The notes under the pieces are model-generated. The model did not search any database. It was not told where the DNA came from and worked only from the letters and a program-made list of their open reading frames with translations. From Lysobacterales bacterium (GTDB lineage Bacteria; Pseudomonadota; Gammaproteobacteria; Xanthomonadales; Ahniellaceae), in NCBI GenBank assembly GCA_016721845.1, contig JADKHK010000006.1, positions 1-55,957 on the forward strand: a stretch of DNA of 55,957 bases, written 5' to 3'. Position numbers and translations under genes: made by a program. This document shows positions 8,284-16,346 of this stretch, one piece after another (within the stretch, counting starts at the first letter, position 1; every line of letters starts with the position of its first letter).

Positions 8284-9359
8284 TCTCTCGCGAACAACTT
8301 GCTCGCGAGCTGGTGGCCGGATCCACCTCTCGACCGGCGTCTCTGCAGCCTTGGCTCGATGCCGGTCGCGTCGAGGGTATTGACACGTTGCTCGCTGCAA
8401 GATGGCAGTCTTCCGTTGACCTCGGTGTCGCTGACAGGGCATCGTGCACTGCGACGTTGCAACGCGCCCACGCGCGCGAATTGTTCCTGCAGGCGCATGA
8501 GCGGGACGCACTCTCCGCGCTGCGTGCTGCAGATATCGACGTTCTGGTTCTGAAAGGTGCTGCCTTGGCGCGTTGGTTGTATCCCGAGCCATATCTGCGC
8601 ACACGCAGCGACATCGATCTCTTGCTCCGCTCGGAAGCTGACGTGGTGCGATGTCGCGATGCGCTCTTGGCGTTGGGATACGAAGATCTCGACCTGCCTT
8701 TGCTCCCCCCTACTTATGAGCGCGCGTATCGCAAGCCCATCGGCAAGGGAGAACACAGCGTCGACGTGCATTGGCGACTCTCGAATCACCCTGCTTTTGC
8801 CCACTGTTTTTCGTTCAACGACCTGTGGGTGGAACGACAGTCGTTGACGGGACTTCCCGGCGGTTGGGCTCTGGGACCGGTTCACGCCTTGATTCACGCC
8901 TGCCTGCACCGTGCCTGCAACCTGACTGAGGTCGCCGGTGATCGGTTGATCTGGTTGTACGACATCGCGCTGTTGGTGCCGCGCCTGTCCGATTCAGACT
9001 GGACATTGCTGGCCAGATTGGCCATGACATCACGAACCGCCGAGCCTTGTCGGCATACGTTCGCAGCGGTGTATTCGCTATTCGACATAGCGATTCCTCA
9101 TTCGACAATGCAATTGTTGACCGAAGTGGCTCTCCACGAGGCGTTCCGCATGGATCACGCGCGCCATCTTGGATATCGCAGCTATTGGGCATTCCGGGAG
9201 CTGCCTTGGTCGGAGCGCGTGCCGTGGCTGCTGCGCCGGGTGTTCCCGGACTGGCGCTACATGCAGGCTCACTTCAAGCTGAAGCATCGCGGCCAATTGC
9301 CTTGGGCCTGGATCCGGCGCCTCGTCGACTTGACTACAGGAATCGGGCGGCGGCACTGA
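8280..9359 (+). CDS. uncharacterised nucleotidyltransferase-like protein (PF14907 type)
   Basis: A 359-residue protein. The core DVLVLKGAALARWLYPEPY followed by RTRSDIDLLL matches the G-x-AL and D-x-D pattern of the NTP_transf_5 group of the pol-beta nucleotidyltransferase fold. HSVDVHWRLSN adds the third acidic strand, and HALIHACLHRA is also characteristic. These proteins recur beside lasso-peptide-B2-like proteins and in exopolysaccharide loci, but I know of no settled function. ATG 8280 overlaps the previous stop, so it belongs to the glycan operon and is its last gene. It converges with the B2-like gene, with 12 bases between the stop codons. Confidence 0.8.
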   Translation: MISREQLARELVAGSTSRPASLQPWLDAGRVEGIDTLLAARWQSSVDLGVADRASCTATLQRAHARELFLQAHERDALSALRAADIDVLVLKGAALARWLYPEPYLRTRSDIDLLLRSEADVVRCRDALLALGYEDLDLPLLPPTYERAYRKPIGKGEHSVDVHWRLSNHPAFAHCFSFNDLWVERQSLTGLPGGWALGPVHALIHACLHRACNLTEVAGDRLIWLYDIALLVPRLSDSDWTLLARLAMTSRTAEPCRHTFAAVYSLFDIAIPHSTMQLLTEVALHEAFRMDHARHLGYRSYWAFRELPWSERVPWLLRRVFPDWRYMQAHFKLKHRGQLPWAWIRRLVDLTTGIGRRH

Positions 9360-9371
9360 CGCGAATTCGCA

Positions 9372-9812
9372 TCAACGCTGAAGCGTTGGGCCTTGACCAG
9401 ACGAGTCAGGCCGACCCAATGCCGTACCGCCGACCTCCACCCACGCATGCGCCCCGAACGGTTCGCCGTCGCGTTGCACGCCGATGCGAAGCTGCGCGTC
9501 GAATCCGCGCCGGCGCAACAAGGTGGTGACGACCAGCGCCTGACGCAGGCAGGTGGCGCGCACGAGGCCGTGGCGGCCGGCGATGTCGGTGAGTTCGGCC
9601 AGGCGTCGCGCGTCCGCGATGTCCGGCGCGGTCGCGATACGACGCTGCGGCGCGTCGCCCAGTTGTTCGCACCAGCGCCGCGTCCGGGCATAACCTGCAA
9701 CCTTCAGACAGGCCTGCACCAGCGCCAGCAGCAAGGCCAGATGCAGCAGTCGCACACGTTCTCGCCACGGCAGCGCACACCAGGATCGCCAACGACAGCG
9801 AGTGCTAGCCAT
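9372..9812 (-). CDS. lasso peptide biosynthesis B2-like (transglutaminase-fold) protein
   Basis: A 146-residue protein. ATCLRQALVV places Cys88 at the start of a helix, GAHAWVEVGG places His122, and an Asp follows near residue 136. This is the Cys-His-Asp triad of the transglutaminase-like B2 peptidases (PF13471), which remove leader peptides from lasso-type precursors. An N-terminal hydrophobic helix (LLHLALLLALVQACL) suggests membrane association. There is no precursor, no asparagine-synthetase-like cyclase and no PqqD-like B1 gene nearby, so it is an orphan. It lies tail-to-tail with the PF14907 gene and head-to-head with an ABC exporter. The substrate is unknown. Confidence 0.8.
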   Translation of the reverse strand: MASTRCRWRSWCALPWRERVRLLHLALLLALVQACLKVAGYARTRRWCEQLGDAPQRRIATAPDIADARRLAELTDIAGRHGLVRATCLRQALVVTTLLRRRGFDAQLRIGVQRDGEPFGAHAWVEVGGTALGRPDSSGQGPTLQR

Positions 9813-9949
9813 GCGGTGCCCGATCGGGCTTGGCGTGAGCCTGTGTTAGCGTTGCGGCAGTCGCGGGTTGGGTCATGACGGTCAGGGAACGACGCCGTGG
9901 TCCGGCTTGCCGCGATCTTATCCCGCGTCTTCCGCATTGCCGCCGTTCG

Positions 9950-11593
9950 ATGTCCTCACGCGCTTCCCTCTTCGCCGATTTGTTGCGTACCGAACGCTGG
10001 TGCTTGCTGCGTGGTGCGCTGCTGTCGGCGCTGGAGGCGCTGGCGTGGTTGTCTGCGCCGTGGTTTGCCGGCGAGGCGGTGGCGGCGCTGATGCGCCGGG
10101 AAATTCCGTCGGGACTGTTATGGGCTTGGGTCGCCGTGCTCACCGTTCAGACCGCATTGACGATGGCCAACGGCTGGCTCGGGGGCCGGCTCGGTGCGCG
10201 TCTGGTGGCCGAACTCGGCGTGCGCGTGCATGACCACCTGCAGTCCCTGCCGCTGGCCTGGCATCAGGCACGCAAGCGCGGCGAGATCCTGTCCTTGCTG
10301 GGCCAGGATGTCTGGCGGGTCGCCGGATTCGTCGCAAGCACACTGCCTGCCGTCACACCGATGCTGCTGACCGGCGCCGGCGCCCTGTTCATGCTGGCGC
10401 GCATTGCACCGACTCTCGGCGTGCTGATCGCCCTGCTGGTGCCGGTCTACCTGCTGGCATTGAAGCTTGCTGGGCGACGCATTCGTCCGACCGTCGACGC
10501 CCATATTCGCGAGGACAGCGCGAAATTCGCGCTCGCCGAACAGCACTTGTCGCTGCTGGCGCTGACCAAGGCCTACACCCGCGAGGCCGATCATGCTCGT
10601 CGCTTTGCGTTGCAGAGCGAACGCGTGCGCGCCCTCGGCGAACGCCAGCAAGGACAGGAATTGTTGCTGGCGCCAATCGTGCGCTGGCTCGCGGCCAGCG
10701 CGGTCGTCGCGCTGCTCGGGTTCGGCGCACGATCGGTGGCCGCAGGCGAACTCGCTGCGGACGACCTCGTCGGCTTGTTGCTGTACGGACTGCTGTTGAC
10801 GCAACCGGTGTCGCAATTCGCCGGTCTGTACGGGCGAGTCCAAGCGGTGCGGGCCTCGACGCAGCGCCTGGACGCCTTGTTTGCGGAAGCCCCGGAGCCG
10901 GACGGCGGTCGGCGCGAATTGTCGAAAGTCCGGGGCGAACTCGCGTTCGAGGCGGTGGCGTTCGCCTATCCCGGCCGGACGCCGTTGTATTCGGCTCTGA
11001 TGCTGCACATCGGCGCCGGAGAGACCGTCGCGATCACTGGCGCCAATGGCGCCGGCAAGAGCACGCTCGCCCATCTGCTGATGCGTTTCGCCGATCCGAG
11101 CGCGGGTCGCATCACCCTCGATGGCGTTGACCTGCGCGAATTGTCGCTGCGCAATCTGCGCCGCCATGTCGGACTCGTGAGCCAGCACGTGCTGATGCTC
11201 CACGACTCGGTGGCACACAACATCGGCTTCGGACTGGCCGGCGCAGACCGGACGGCGATCGAACGCGCGGCGCGCGCGGCGCACGCGCATGCCTTCATCG
11301 AGCAACTGCCGCAGGGTTACGACACCGTGATCGGCGACGAAGGTGTGCGCCTGTCCGGCGGTCAGAAGCAACGTATCGCGCTGGCACGCGCCTTGTTGAA
11401 AGATCCGGCTGTGTTGATTCTGGACGAGGCGACGGCGATGTTTGATCCCGACGGCGAACGCGACTTCATCGCCGAATGCCATGCGCTGCTGCGCGAACGT
11501 ACGGTGTTGCTGATCACGCACCGCCCGGCAAGCCTTGCGCTTGCCGACCGGGTGCTGAAGCTCGAAGACGGTCGACTTCGCGAGACCTCGTAG
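9950..11593 (+). CDS. ABC exporter, fused permease and ATPase
   Basis: A 547-residue half-transporter. The first 300 residues form a six-helix type I exporter domain. The ATPase has Walker A GANGAGKST near residue 364, signature LSGGQKQR near 467, Walker B VLILDEAT near 487 and the switch His in LLITHR near 521. Homodimers of this type export lipids, peptides or drugs (MsbA/LagD-like). There is no N-terminal C39 peptidase. The neighbouring B2-like gene is divergent, 137 bases away, which suggests a link to peptide export, but a lipid or glycan substrate is equally possible. ATG 9950 is preferred over 9875, which adds an Arg-rich stretch. Its TAG stop is part of a palindromic repeat. Confidence 0.88.
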   Translation: MSSRASLFADLLRTERWCLLRGALLSALEALAWLSAPWFAGEAVAALMRREIPSGLLWAWVAVLTVQTALTMANGWLGGRLGARLVAELGVRVHDHLQSLPLAWHQARKRGEILSLLGQDVWRVAGFVASTLPAVTPMLLTGAGALFMLARIAPTLGVLIALLVPVYLLALKLAGRRIRPTVDAHIREDSAKFALAEQHLSLLALTKAYTREADHARRFALQSERVRALGERQQGQELLLAPIVRWLAASAVVALLGFGARSVAAGELAADDLVGLLLYGLLLTQPVSQFAGLYGRVQAVRASTQRLDALFAEAPEPDGGRRELSKVRGELAFEAVAFAYPGRTPLYSALMLHIGAGETVAITGANGAGKSTLAHLLMRFADPSAGRITLDGVDLRELSLRNLRRHVGLVSQHVLMLHDSVAHNIGFGLAGADRTAIERAARAAHAHAFIEQLPQGYDTVIGDEGVRLSGGQKQRIALARALLKDPAVLILDEATAMFDPDGERDFIAECHALLRERTVLLITHRPASLALADRVLKLEDGRLRETS

Positions 11594-11697
11594 GAGCGAC
11601 CCCACGCGTCGCGATGCTTCTTCTTTTCGCGTTCGTCGGGCAAGAGCTTTTCGCAAACGTCGGTCAAAAGAATCGCGACCCGGGAATCGCTCCTACG
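11590..11697. repeat. REP-like inverted doublet, copy 1
   Basis: GTAGGAGCGA...TCGCGAT at 11590-11615 is mirrored by ATCGCGA...TCGCTCCTAC at 11672-11696. The two 26-base units are in opposite orientation around a 56-base centre, the layout of REP doublets. The TAG at 11591-11593 is also the stop codon of the ABC exporter. It may act as a 3'-end stabiliser or weak terminator between the convergent genes. Confidence 0.75.
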
Positions 11698-11711
11698 GAC
11701 GCGGCGGTCGA

Positions 11712-13064
11712 TCAATCGTCGTCGTCGCGAACGATGCGTTCCAGCTGGCCATGTGCGGCACGGCCGCCACGGTCGCTGCCGGAGGATTCGCTGCGCGATT
11801 CGCTACGGGATTCGCTGCGTGACTCGAAACTCGGCTGCGGTCGTTCGTAGCGCGGTTGCTCGCGCGGCTCGCTGCGCTCGTAACTCGGGGCGGGTCGCGG
11901 TTCGCTGCGCTGGAACACCGGCTCGCGGCGCTCCATCGGTTCGCGCTGCGGTTCGAACTGGCGTTCCTGGATCTCGCGACCACGGTAGATCTCGCGCGGC
12001 TGCGAACGCGGCTGCGACGCTTGATCGACATGGCGCTCGAAGACGGGGTTGTACGGCTCGCGGGTCTGCCGCGGCATGAACTCGCCCGATGCGGCTTCCG
12101 CCGACCCCGGTTGGGTACGGCTGCGATAGACGCGGTTCGGGGCCGGCGCGACATAGCCGTCGTTGCGTTCCAGATCACGCCCATCGTTGCGATCACGGTC
12201 ATAGCCGCGCGGCGAGCGCGTCACCGGCGCCGTGCCCTGATAACCGGGATCGGCGTTGCGGGGATTGCCGATGGCGCCGCCACGACCCAGCTGCTCGCGC
12301 GAGGAAGGGCCGGTCGGTGAACCATGGCCGGTGAAGCCGCCATAGCCGCGCCCGTCCGGGCCATAGGGGTCGATGTTCCAGTCGCGACCGCTGCGTTCGA
12401 ACGGCAGCGAACCGCCGCGGGCACGGGTCTGGCGCGCCTGGACCGGATCGACGATGCCGCCCGGCTGCGTCGATGCGCCGTAGTAGGTCTGCTGCGCCGC
12501 GCCGCGGGCACCGGTGGTGCGCGCGAGATACTGGGCTTCGTTGCGGGCGCTGCCGTAGCGCGGCGTGTAGCCGTATTGCTCCATGCGTCCGGCACGACCA
12601 CGGCTGCGCTCGTCGCGCCAGTCGTAATAGTGGTCGGCGTAGCTGTTGCGATACGGCGAATACGCCTGGTAGTACGGCCAGCTGTACCAGCTGAGATTCA
12701 GGCCGAAATACGTGCGCGGGAAATAGGTGACGCCGTAGTAGAAGCCGGGGCTCCAGTAGGGGTCGTAGTAATAGCGGTAGGTCGGCCACAGCGCCGAGTA
12801 GTAGTAGTTGTAACGGACGTAGTCGGGATAGCCCCACGACGCGTTGCCATAGTCGACGCCATAGCGGTTGGCGACATCGTAATCGTTGATGTAGACGCGA
12901 TTGCCGTAGCGGTCGTAGTAGTAGCGCCGCGAGTCGTAACGATCGCCGTAGTAATCGTCTTCGTAATAACCGTCGCGGTCGTAGTACGAATAGTCGTCGT
13001 AGGTCGCGCAACCGGACAGCAGGCTGGCGGCGGCGGTCAGGGCAAGGGCGGCAAGGCGTTTCAT
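11712..13064 (-). CDS. Tyr-rich lipoprotein with Arg/Glu/Ser-rich tail, function unknown
   Basis: A 450-residue predicted lipoprotein. A Lys-Arg start, an Ala/Leu-rich segment and the lipobox LLSGC give lipidation at Cys19. Residues 20 to about 150 are extremely rich in Tyr and Asp (YYEDDYYGDRYDSRRYYYD and similar). The middle is Gly/Pro/Arg-rich and the last 100 residues repeat short ERREP/SERSEP-like units ending in a Ser-Arg-Glu repeat (SESRSESRSES). It looks intrinsically disordered. The sequence supports an outer-membrane-anchored protein but no enzymatic role. The opposite strand is open because of the biased codons. I recognise no characterised family. Confidence 0.8.
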   Translation of the reverse strand: MKRLAALALTAAASLLSGCATYDDYSYYDRDGYYEDDYYGDRYDSRRYYYDRYGNRVYINDYDVANRYGVDYGNASWGYPDYVRYNYYYSALWPTYRYYYDPYWSPGFYYGVTYFPRTYFGLNLSWYSWPYYQAYSPYRNSYADHYYDWRDERSRGRAGRMEQYGYTPRYGSARNEAQYLARTTGARGAAQQTYYGASTQPGGIVDPVQARQTRARGGSLPFERSGRDWNIDPYGPDGRGYGGFTGHGSPTGPSSREQLGRGGAIGNPRNADPGYQGTAPVTRSPRGYDRDRNDGRDLERNDGYVAPAPNRVYRSRTQPGSAEAASGEFMPRQTREPYNPVFERHVDQASQPRSQPREIYRGREIQERQFEPQREPMERREPVFQRSEPRPAPSYERSEPREQPRYERPQPSFESRSESRSESRSESSGSDRGGRAAHGQLERIVRDDDD

Positions 13065-13190
13065 GGCAATCCCCGTGGTCAACGTCCTGAGTGTGGCGCA
13101 CCGGGGTGAATTCATCCTGAACTTTTCCGGCCCCGATCCGATGCATTCAGCCGGCGTGCGCCTGCCGGATTCTCTCGCCATACTGCCGCG

Positions 13191-13844
13191 ATGGAATTGT
13201 CTCCCGTGATCGCCGCGCTGCGGCCGAAACTGATCGAGGCGCTGGCGACGATGGCGTTGCCGCACGACGACGTTCGCGTCGGCCGCTGGCTCGGTTACCT
13301 GGAACTGCTGGCGAAGTGGAACCAGGCCTACAACCTGACGGCCATCCGCGATCCGGCCGAGATGCTGACCCGGCATCTGCTCGACTCGCTGGCGATGGCG
13401 CCGCTGTGGACCGACACCGAACTTGCCGACATGGGCGCCGGCGCCGGCCTGCCCGGCTTGCCGCTGGCCATCCTGCATCCCGAACGACGCGTGGTGCTGA
13501 TCGAATCGAACGGCAAGAAGACGCGCTTCATGCGCGAGGTGAAGCGTTCGCTGGGGCTGGACCACGTCGAGGTGGTCGAAGCGCGCGCCGAGGCGTACCG
13601 ACCGCCGGCACCACTGGCTGCGGCGACCGCACGCGCGGTCGCACCGATTTCCGAACTCGCCGGCTGGTGCCGCGACTGGCTCGCCCCCGGCGGCCGCCTG
13701 CTCGCCATGAAAGGTCCCGGCCATGCCGAGGAACTGGCTGCGATCCCGACCGGCTACACCCTCGTCGCCATCCACCCGCTGACCGTGCCGGGCCTGGATG
13801 GGGAACGGGTGGTGGTGGAGCTGACCCGCAGCGCAGCCCTGTAG
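13191..13844 (+). CDS. rsmG: 16S rRNA (guanine527-N7) methyltransferase RsmG
   Basis: A 217-residue protein of normal family length. KWNQAYNLTAIRDP and the SAM-binding loop DMGAGAGLPGLPLAI near residue 80, followed by SNGKKTRFMREV, identify RsmG (GidB). It methylates G527 in the 530 loop of 16S rRNA and uses SAM; loss gives low-level streptomycin resistance in other bacteria. It lies just upstream of parA-parB, the usual context near the origin, although mnmG is not adjacent here. Its TAG stop at 13842-13844 falls inside a perfect inverted repeat. Confidence 0.96.
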   Translation: MELSPVIAALRPKLIEALATMALPHDDVRVGRWLGYLELLAKWNQAYNLTAIRDPAEMLTRHLLDSLAMAPLWTDTELADMGAGAGLPGLPLAILHPERRVVLIESNGKKTRFMREVKRSLGLDHVEVVEARAEAYRPPAPLAAATARAVAPISELAGWCRDWLAPGGRLLAMKGPGHAEELAAIPTGYTLVAIHPLTVPGLDGERVVVELTRSAAL

Positions 13845-13916
13845 GAGCGAGCCCCGGCTCGCGACCGCCGACCGCTCAGGCGGTCGGCGGTCGCGAGCCG
13901 GGGCTCGCTCCTACAG
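13839..13916. repeat. REP-like perfect inverted repeat, copy 2
   Basis: A 36-base arm starting CTGTAGGAGCGAGCCCCGG (13839-13874) is followed by the 6-base loop CTCAGG and an exactly complementary 36-base arm (13881-13916). The outer part matches copy 1 (GTAGGAGCGA). The rsmG stop codon lies in the left arm. The hairpin would be very stable in RNA and separates rsmG from parA, so it may end or stabilise the rsmG transcript. There is no T-run, so it is not a classical terminator. Confidence 0.9.
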
Positions 13917-13970
13917 AAGCGGGTATCATCCGCGGCCCGGCGCCTTTCGGCGCGTAGGCCCTGTCCGCCC

Positions 13971-14765
13971 ATGACCCGCATCATCGCTGTCGCGAACCAG
14001 AAAGGTGGCGTCGGCAAGACCACGACGAGCGTGAACCTCGCGGCGGCCTTGTCGGAGGCGCGGCGCAAGGTGTTGCTGATCGACCTCGATCCGCAAGGCA
14101 ATGCGACCATGGCCAGCGGCATCGACAAGGCCACCGCCAAGCCGAACGGTTGTGAAGTGCTGCTCGACGAAGTGCCGGCGGAGCGCGCGATCGTGGCCAC
14201 GCCCGGCGGCTTCGACCTGCTGCCCGGCAATGCCGACCTGACCGCGGCCGAGATCCGGATGATGGACGAGATCGCGCGCGAGACGCGGCTGCGCAGCATC
14301 CTCGACACGGTCAAGGACAAGTACCACTTCATCCTGATCGACTGCCCGCCGTCGCTGAGCCTGCTGACCCTGAACGCGCTCACCGCCGCCGACAGCGTGC
14401 TGGTGCCGATGCAATGCGAATACTTCGCGCTCGAAGGCCTGACCGCACTACTGAACACGGTCAAGGCGGTGAAGACGCGCCTGAATCCGAAGCTCGAGCT
14501 CGAAGGCATACTGCGCACCATGTTCGACCTGCGCAACAACCTCGGCAACGACGTCTCGAACCAGCTGGTGAAGCATTTCGGAGACAAGGTCTTCCGCACC
14601 GTGGTGCCGCGCAACGTGCGCCTGGCCGAAGCACCCTCGCATGGTTTGCCGATCTCGATGTACGACCGCGAATCGCGCGGCGCGATCGCGTATCTCGGGC
14701 TGGCCGGCGAAATGCTGCGCCACGAACGCACTGCCAAGCCGGCCGCTGCCGGCCCGACGAACTGA
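13971..14765 (+). CDS. parA: chromosome partitioning ATPase ParA (Soj)
   Basis: A 264-residue protein. The deviant Walker A NQKGGVGKTTTSVNLA is at residues 9-24, and ILIDCPPSLSLLTLNAL and VLVPMQCEYFALEGL are the Walker B and switch segments of Soj-type ParA. It has no N-terminal DNA-binding extension, so it is the chromosomal type. Together with ParB it segregates the origin region: ATP-bound dimers bind the nucleoid and ParB stimulates hydrolysis. It is followed by parB after an 11-base gap, so the pair is an operon. A TATCAT hexamer at 13924 could be the -10 box, but I see no clear -35. Confidence 0.96.
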   Translation: MTRIIAVANQKGGVGKTTTSVNLAAALSEARRKVLLIDLDPQGNATMASGIDKATAKPNGCEVLLDEVPAERAIVATPGGFDLLPGNADLTAAEIRMMDEIARETRLRSILDTVKDKYHFILIDCPPSLSLLTLNALTAADSVLVPMQCEYFALEGLTALLNTVKAVKTRLNPKLELEGILRTMFDLRNNLGNDVSNQLVKHFGDKVFRTVVPRNVRLAEAPSHGLPISMYDRESRGAIAYLGLAGEMLRHERTAKPAAAGPTN

Positions 14766-14776
14766 CGGAGCCCGTG

Positions 14777-15658
14777 ATGGCGACCAAGAAACTGCGCGGC
14801 CTCGGCCGCGGCCTCGACGCCCTGCTCGGCATCGACACCAGCGGTGGCGACAGCAATGACGCCGCCAGCAGCGGCGAGCTGCGCACCCTGCCCGCGAACC
14901 AGTTGCAGCCCGGCCGCTACCAGCCGCGCACCGGCATGGATCCGGAACGCCTGGCCGAACTGGCCGAATCGATCAAGGCGCAGGGCGTGATCCAGCCGAT
15001 CGTGGTGCGCGGCATCGGTCGCGACCGCTACGAGATCATCGCCGGCGAACGTCGCTGGCGCGCCGCGCAACAGGCTGGGTTGGCCGACGTGCCGGCGGTG
15101 GTCCGCGAGGTGCCGGACCAGGCCGCGATCGCGATGGCGCTGATCGAGAACATCCAGCGCGAAGACCTGAACCCGCTCGAAGAGGCGACCGCGCTCAGCC
15201 GCCTGATCCGCGAATTCGAACTCACCCACCAGCAGGCCGCCGAAGCGGTCGGCCGTTCACGCGCGGCGGTCAGCAACCTGCTGCGCCTGCTCGACCTGCC
15301 GGAAGCGGTACGCACCCTGCTCGAAAAGCATCGCCTGGAGATGGGCCATGCCCGTGCGCTGATCACCCTCGATCCGGCCCGTGCCACCGCCCTCGCCCTC
15401 GCGGCGGCCGATGGCGGCTGGAGCGTGCGCGAACTCGAAGAACGCGTGCGCAACGAACAGTCGGCGAAGACCAACGGCAAGTCCGACGGCAAGAAGAAAC
15501 CCGGCACCGACCCGAACATCAGCCGCCTCGAACAGGACCTGTCCGAGAAACTCGCGACCCGCGTCGCCATCCAGCACGCCCGCAACGGTCGCGGCAAACT
15601 GGTGATCGCCTACCACTCGCTGGACGAACTCGACGGCATCCTCGAACGGATTCGTTGA
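14777..15658 (+). CDS. parB: chromosome partitioning protein ParB (Spo0J)
   Basis: A 293-residue protein. It starts with the ParA-contact peptide KKLRGLGRGLDALLG. PNQLQP-like QLQPGRYQPR is box I, and GERRWRAAQQAGL and ALIENIQREDLNPLEEA form the CTPase/ParB-N motifs. HQQAAEAVGRSRAAVSNLL is the helix-turn-helix that binds parS. The C-terminal dimerisation domain begins after a Lys-rich linker. ATG 14777 is taken; GTG 14774 is also possible. Its likely targets are two parS matches inside recF, 17-18 kb away in this window. Confidence 0.96.
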   Translation: MATKKLRGLGRGLDALLGIDTSGGDSNDAASSGELRTLPANQLQPGRYQPRTGMDPERLAELAESIKAQGVIQPIVVRGIGRDRYEIIAGERRWRAAQQAGLADVPAVVREVPDQAAIAMALIENIQREDLNPLEEATALSRLIREFELTHQQAAEAVGRSRAAVSNLLRLLDLPEAVRTLLEKHRLEMGHARALITLDPARATALALAAADGGWSVRELEERVRNEQSAKTNGKSDGKKKPGTDPNISRLEQDLSEKLATRVAIQHARNGRGKLVIAYHSLDELDGILERIR

Positions 15659-15677
15659 TTGCTGAACGCGGGACTTC

Positions 15678-15697
15678 TACACACTTTTGTGTATGAT
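15678..15697 (+). promoter_or_regulatory. hicAB operator palindrome with overlapping -10 box
   Basis: TACACA (15678-15683) and TGTGTA (15688-15693) form a perfect 6-bp inverted repeat with the spacer CTTT. A TATGAT hexamer at 15692-15697 overlaps it and is a good -10 element. Only 6 bases separate the -10 from ATG 15704, so transcription starting about 7 bases downstream would give a nearly leaderless hicA message. HicB-type antitoxins with ribbon-helix-helix tails bind such operators to repress their own operon. No clear -35 was seen. Confidence 0.55.
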
Positions 15698-15703
15698 TTG
15701 GGC

Positions 15704-16141
15704 ATGAATAGCGTCGAAGTCATCCGTCGCCTCGAATCCGATGGCTGGAAGCGGGTGCATGTCGTCGGCTCACATCAGAAATTCAAGCACCCCGCACGAC
15801 CTGGGCACGTGACTGTGCCGCATCCGAAAAAGGACCTCCCGATCGGGACGTTGCGCGCCATTTTTCGCCAAGCTGGCTGGGATTTGGAGATAGGAGAGAC
15901 CCATGCTGTATCCACTCTATGTCCATCAAGAAAACGGGTCTGCTTACGGCGGACAGTTTCCCGACATCCCGGGCTGCTTCACGGCGGCAGATATGCTGGA
16001 CGATCTCCCGGCCATGGCTCAGGAGGCCGTCGAAGCGCATTTCGAGGGGGAGGACACGGAAGTTCCGGCACCGAGCGACATCATTCGCTGGAAGGGCGAT
16101 CCGGAGTTCAGCGATGGCTTCTGGCTGCTGGTCGATATTGA
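15704..16141 (+). CDS. hicA: HicA-family toxin with abnormal read-through tail
   Basis: Residues 1-60 are a typical HicA mRNA interferase: MNSVEVIRRLESDGWKRV, the catalytic His24 in GSHQKFKHP, then VPHPKKDLPIGTLRAIFRQAGW. Family members normally stop within a few residues of AGW. Here no in-frame stop occurs, and the frame runs on to 16141, adding about 85 residues that overlap hicB in another frame (Arg/Gly/His-rich and not protein-like). A TAG is present out of frame at 15890. Either one base is missing from the sequence or the natural stop has been lost. HicA binds ribosome-associated mRNA and is neutralised by HicB. Confidence 0.8.
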   Translation: MNSVEVIRRLESDGWKRVHVVGSHQKFKHPARPGHVTVPHPKKDLPIGTLRAIFRQAGWDLEIGETHAVSTLCPSRKRVCLRRTVSRHPGLLHGGRYAGRSPGHGSGGRRSAFRGGGHGSSGTERHHSLEGRSGVQRWLLAAGRY

Positions 16142-16301
16142 TCTCGCTCGGGTCAATGCAAAGCCCGTACGACTGAATATCTCGCTGCCCAATGCACTCG
16201 TCCAGCGTATCGATCGATATGCCGAAACCCATCACATGACCCGCAGCGGGTTTCTGGCGCGCGCAGCCATGCGCGCCATCGAAACCGACGATGCCGCCTG
16301 A
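15903..16301 (+). CDS. hicB: HicB-family antitoxin
   Basis: A 132-residue protein. The N-terminal half (MLYPLYVHQENGSAYGGQFP, DIPGCFTAADMLDD) is the partial RNase H-like HicB fold that covers the toxin active site. The C-terminal half (PVRLNISLPNALVQRID, HHMTRSGFLARAAMRAIE) is a ribbon-helix-helix DNA-binding domain, so this protein should also repress the operon. A GGAG-rich Shine-Dalgarno lies 8-14 bases before ATG 15903, inside the hicA tail. It forms a type II toxin-antitoxin module between parB and the sigma factor gene. Confidence 0.92.
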   Translation: MLYPLYVHQENGSAYGGQFPDIPGCFTAADMLDDLPAMAQEAVEAHFEGEDTEVPAPSDIIRWKGDPEFSDGFWLLVDIDLARVNAKPVRLNISLPNALVQRIDRYAETHHMTRSGFLARAAMRAIETDDAA

Positions 16302-16346
16302 CGCGATTCGGTGAAAGAATCGATCCCCTGAGCAGGTCTTGGGGGC

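Noticed and set aside
9372..11593. A full lasso peptide cluster
   Set aside because: Only a B2-like protein and an exporter are present; no precursor, cyclase or PqqD-like gene was found in either direction.
12324..13109. Long plus-strand ORF rich in Val, Ile and Ala
   Set aside because: It is the complement of the Tyr-codon-rich lipoprotein (GTA repeats) and has no start context or family resemblance.
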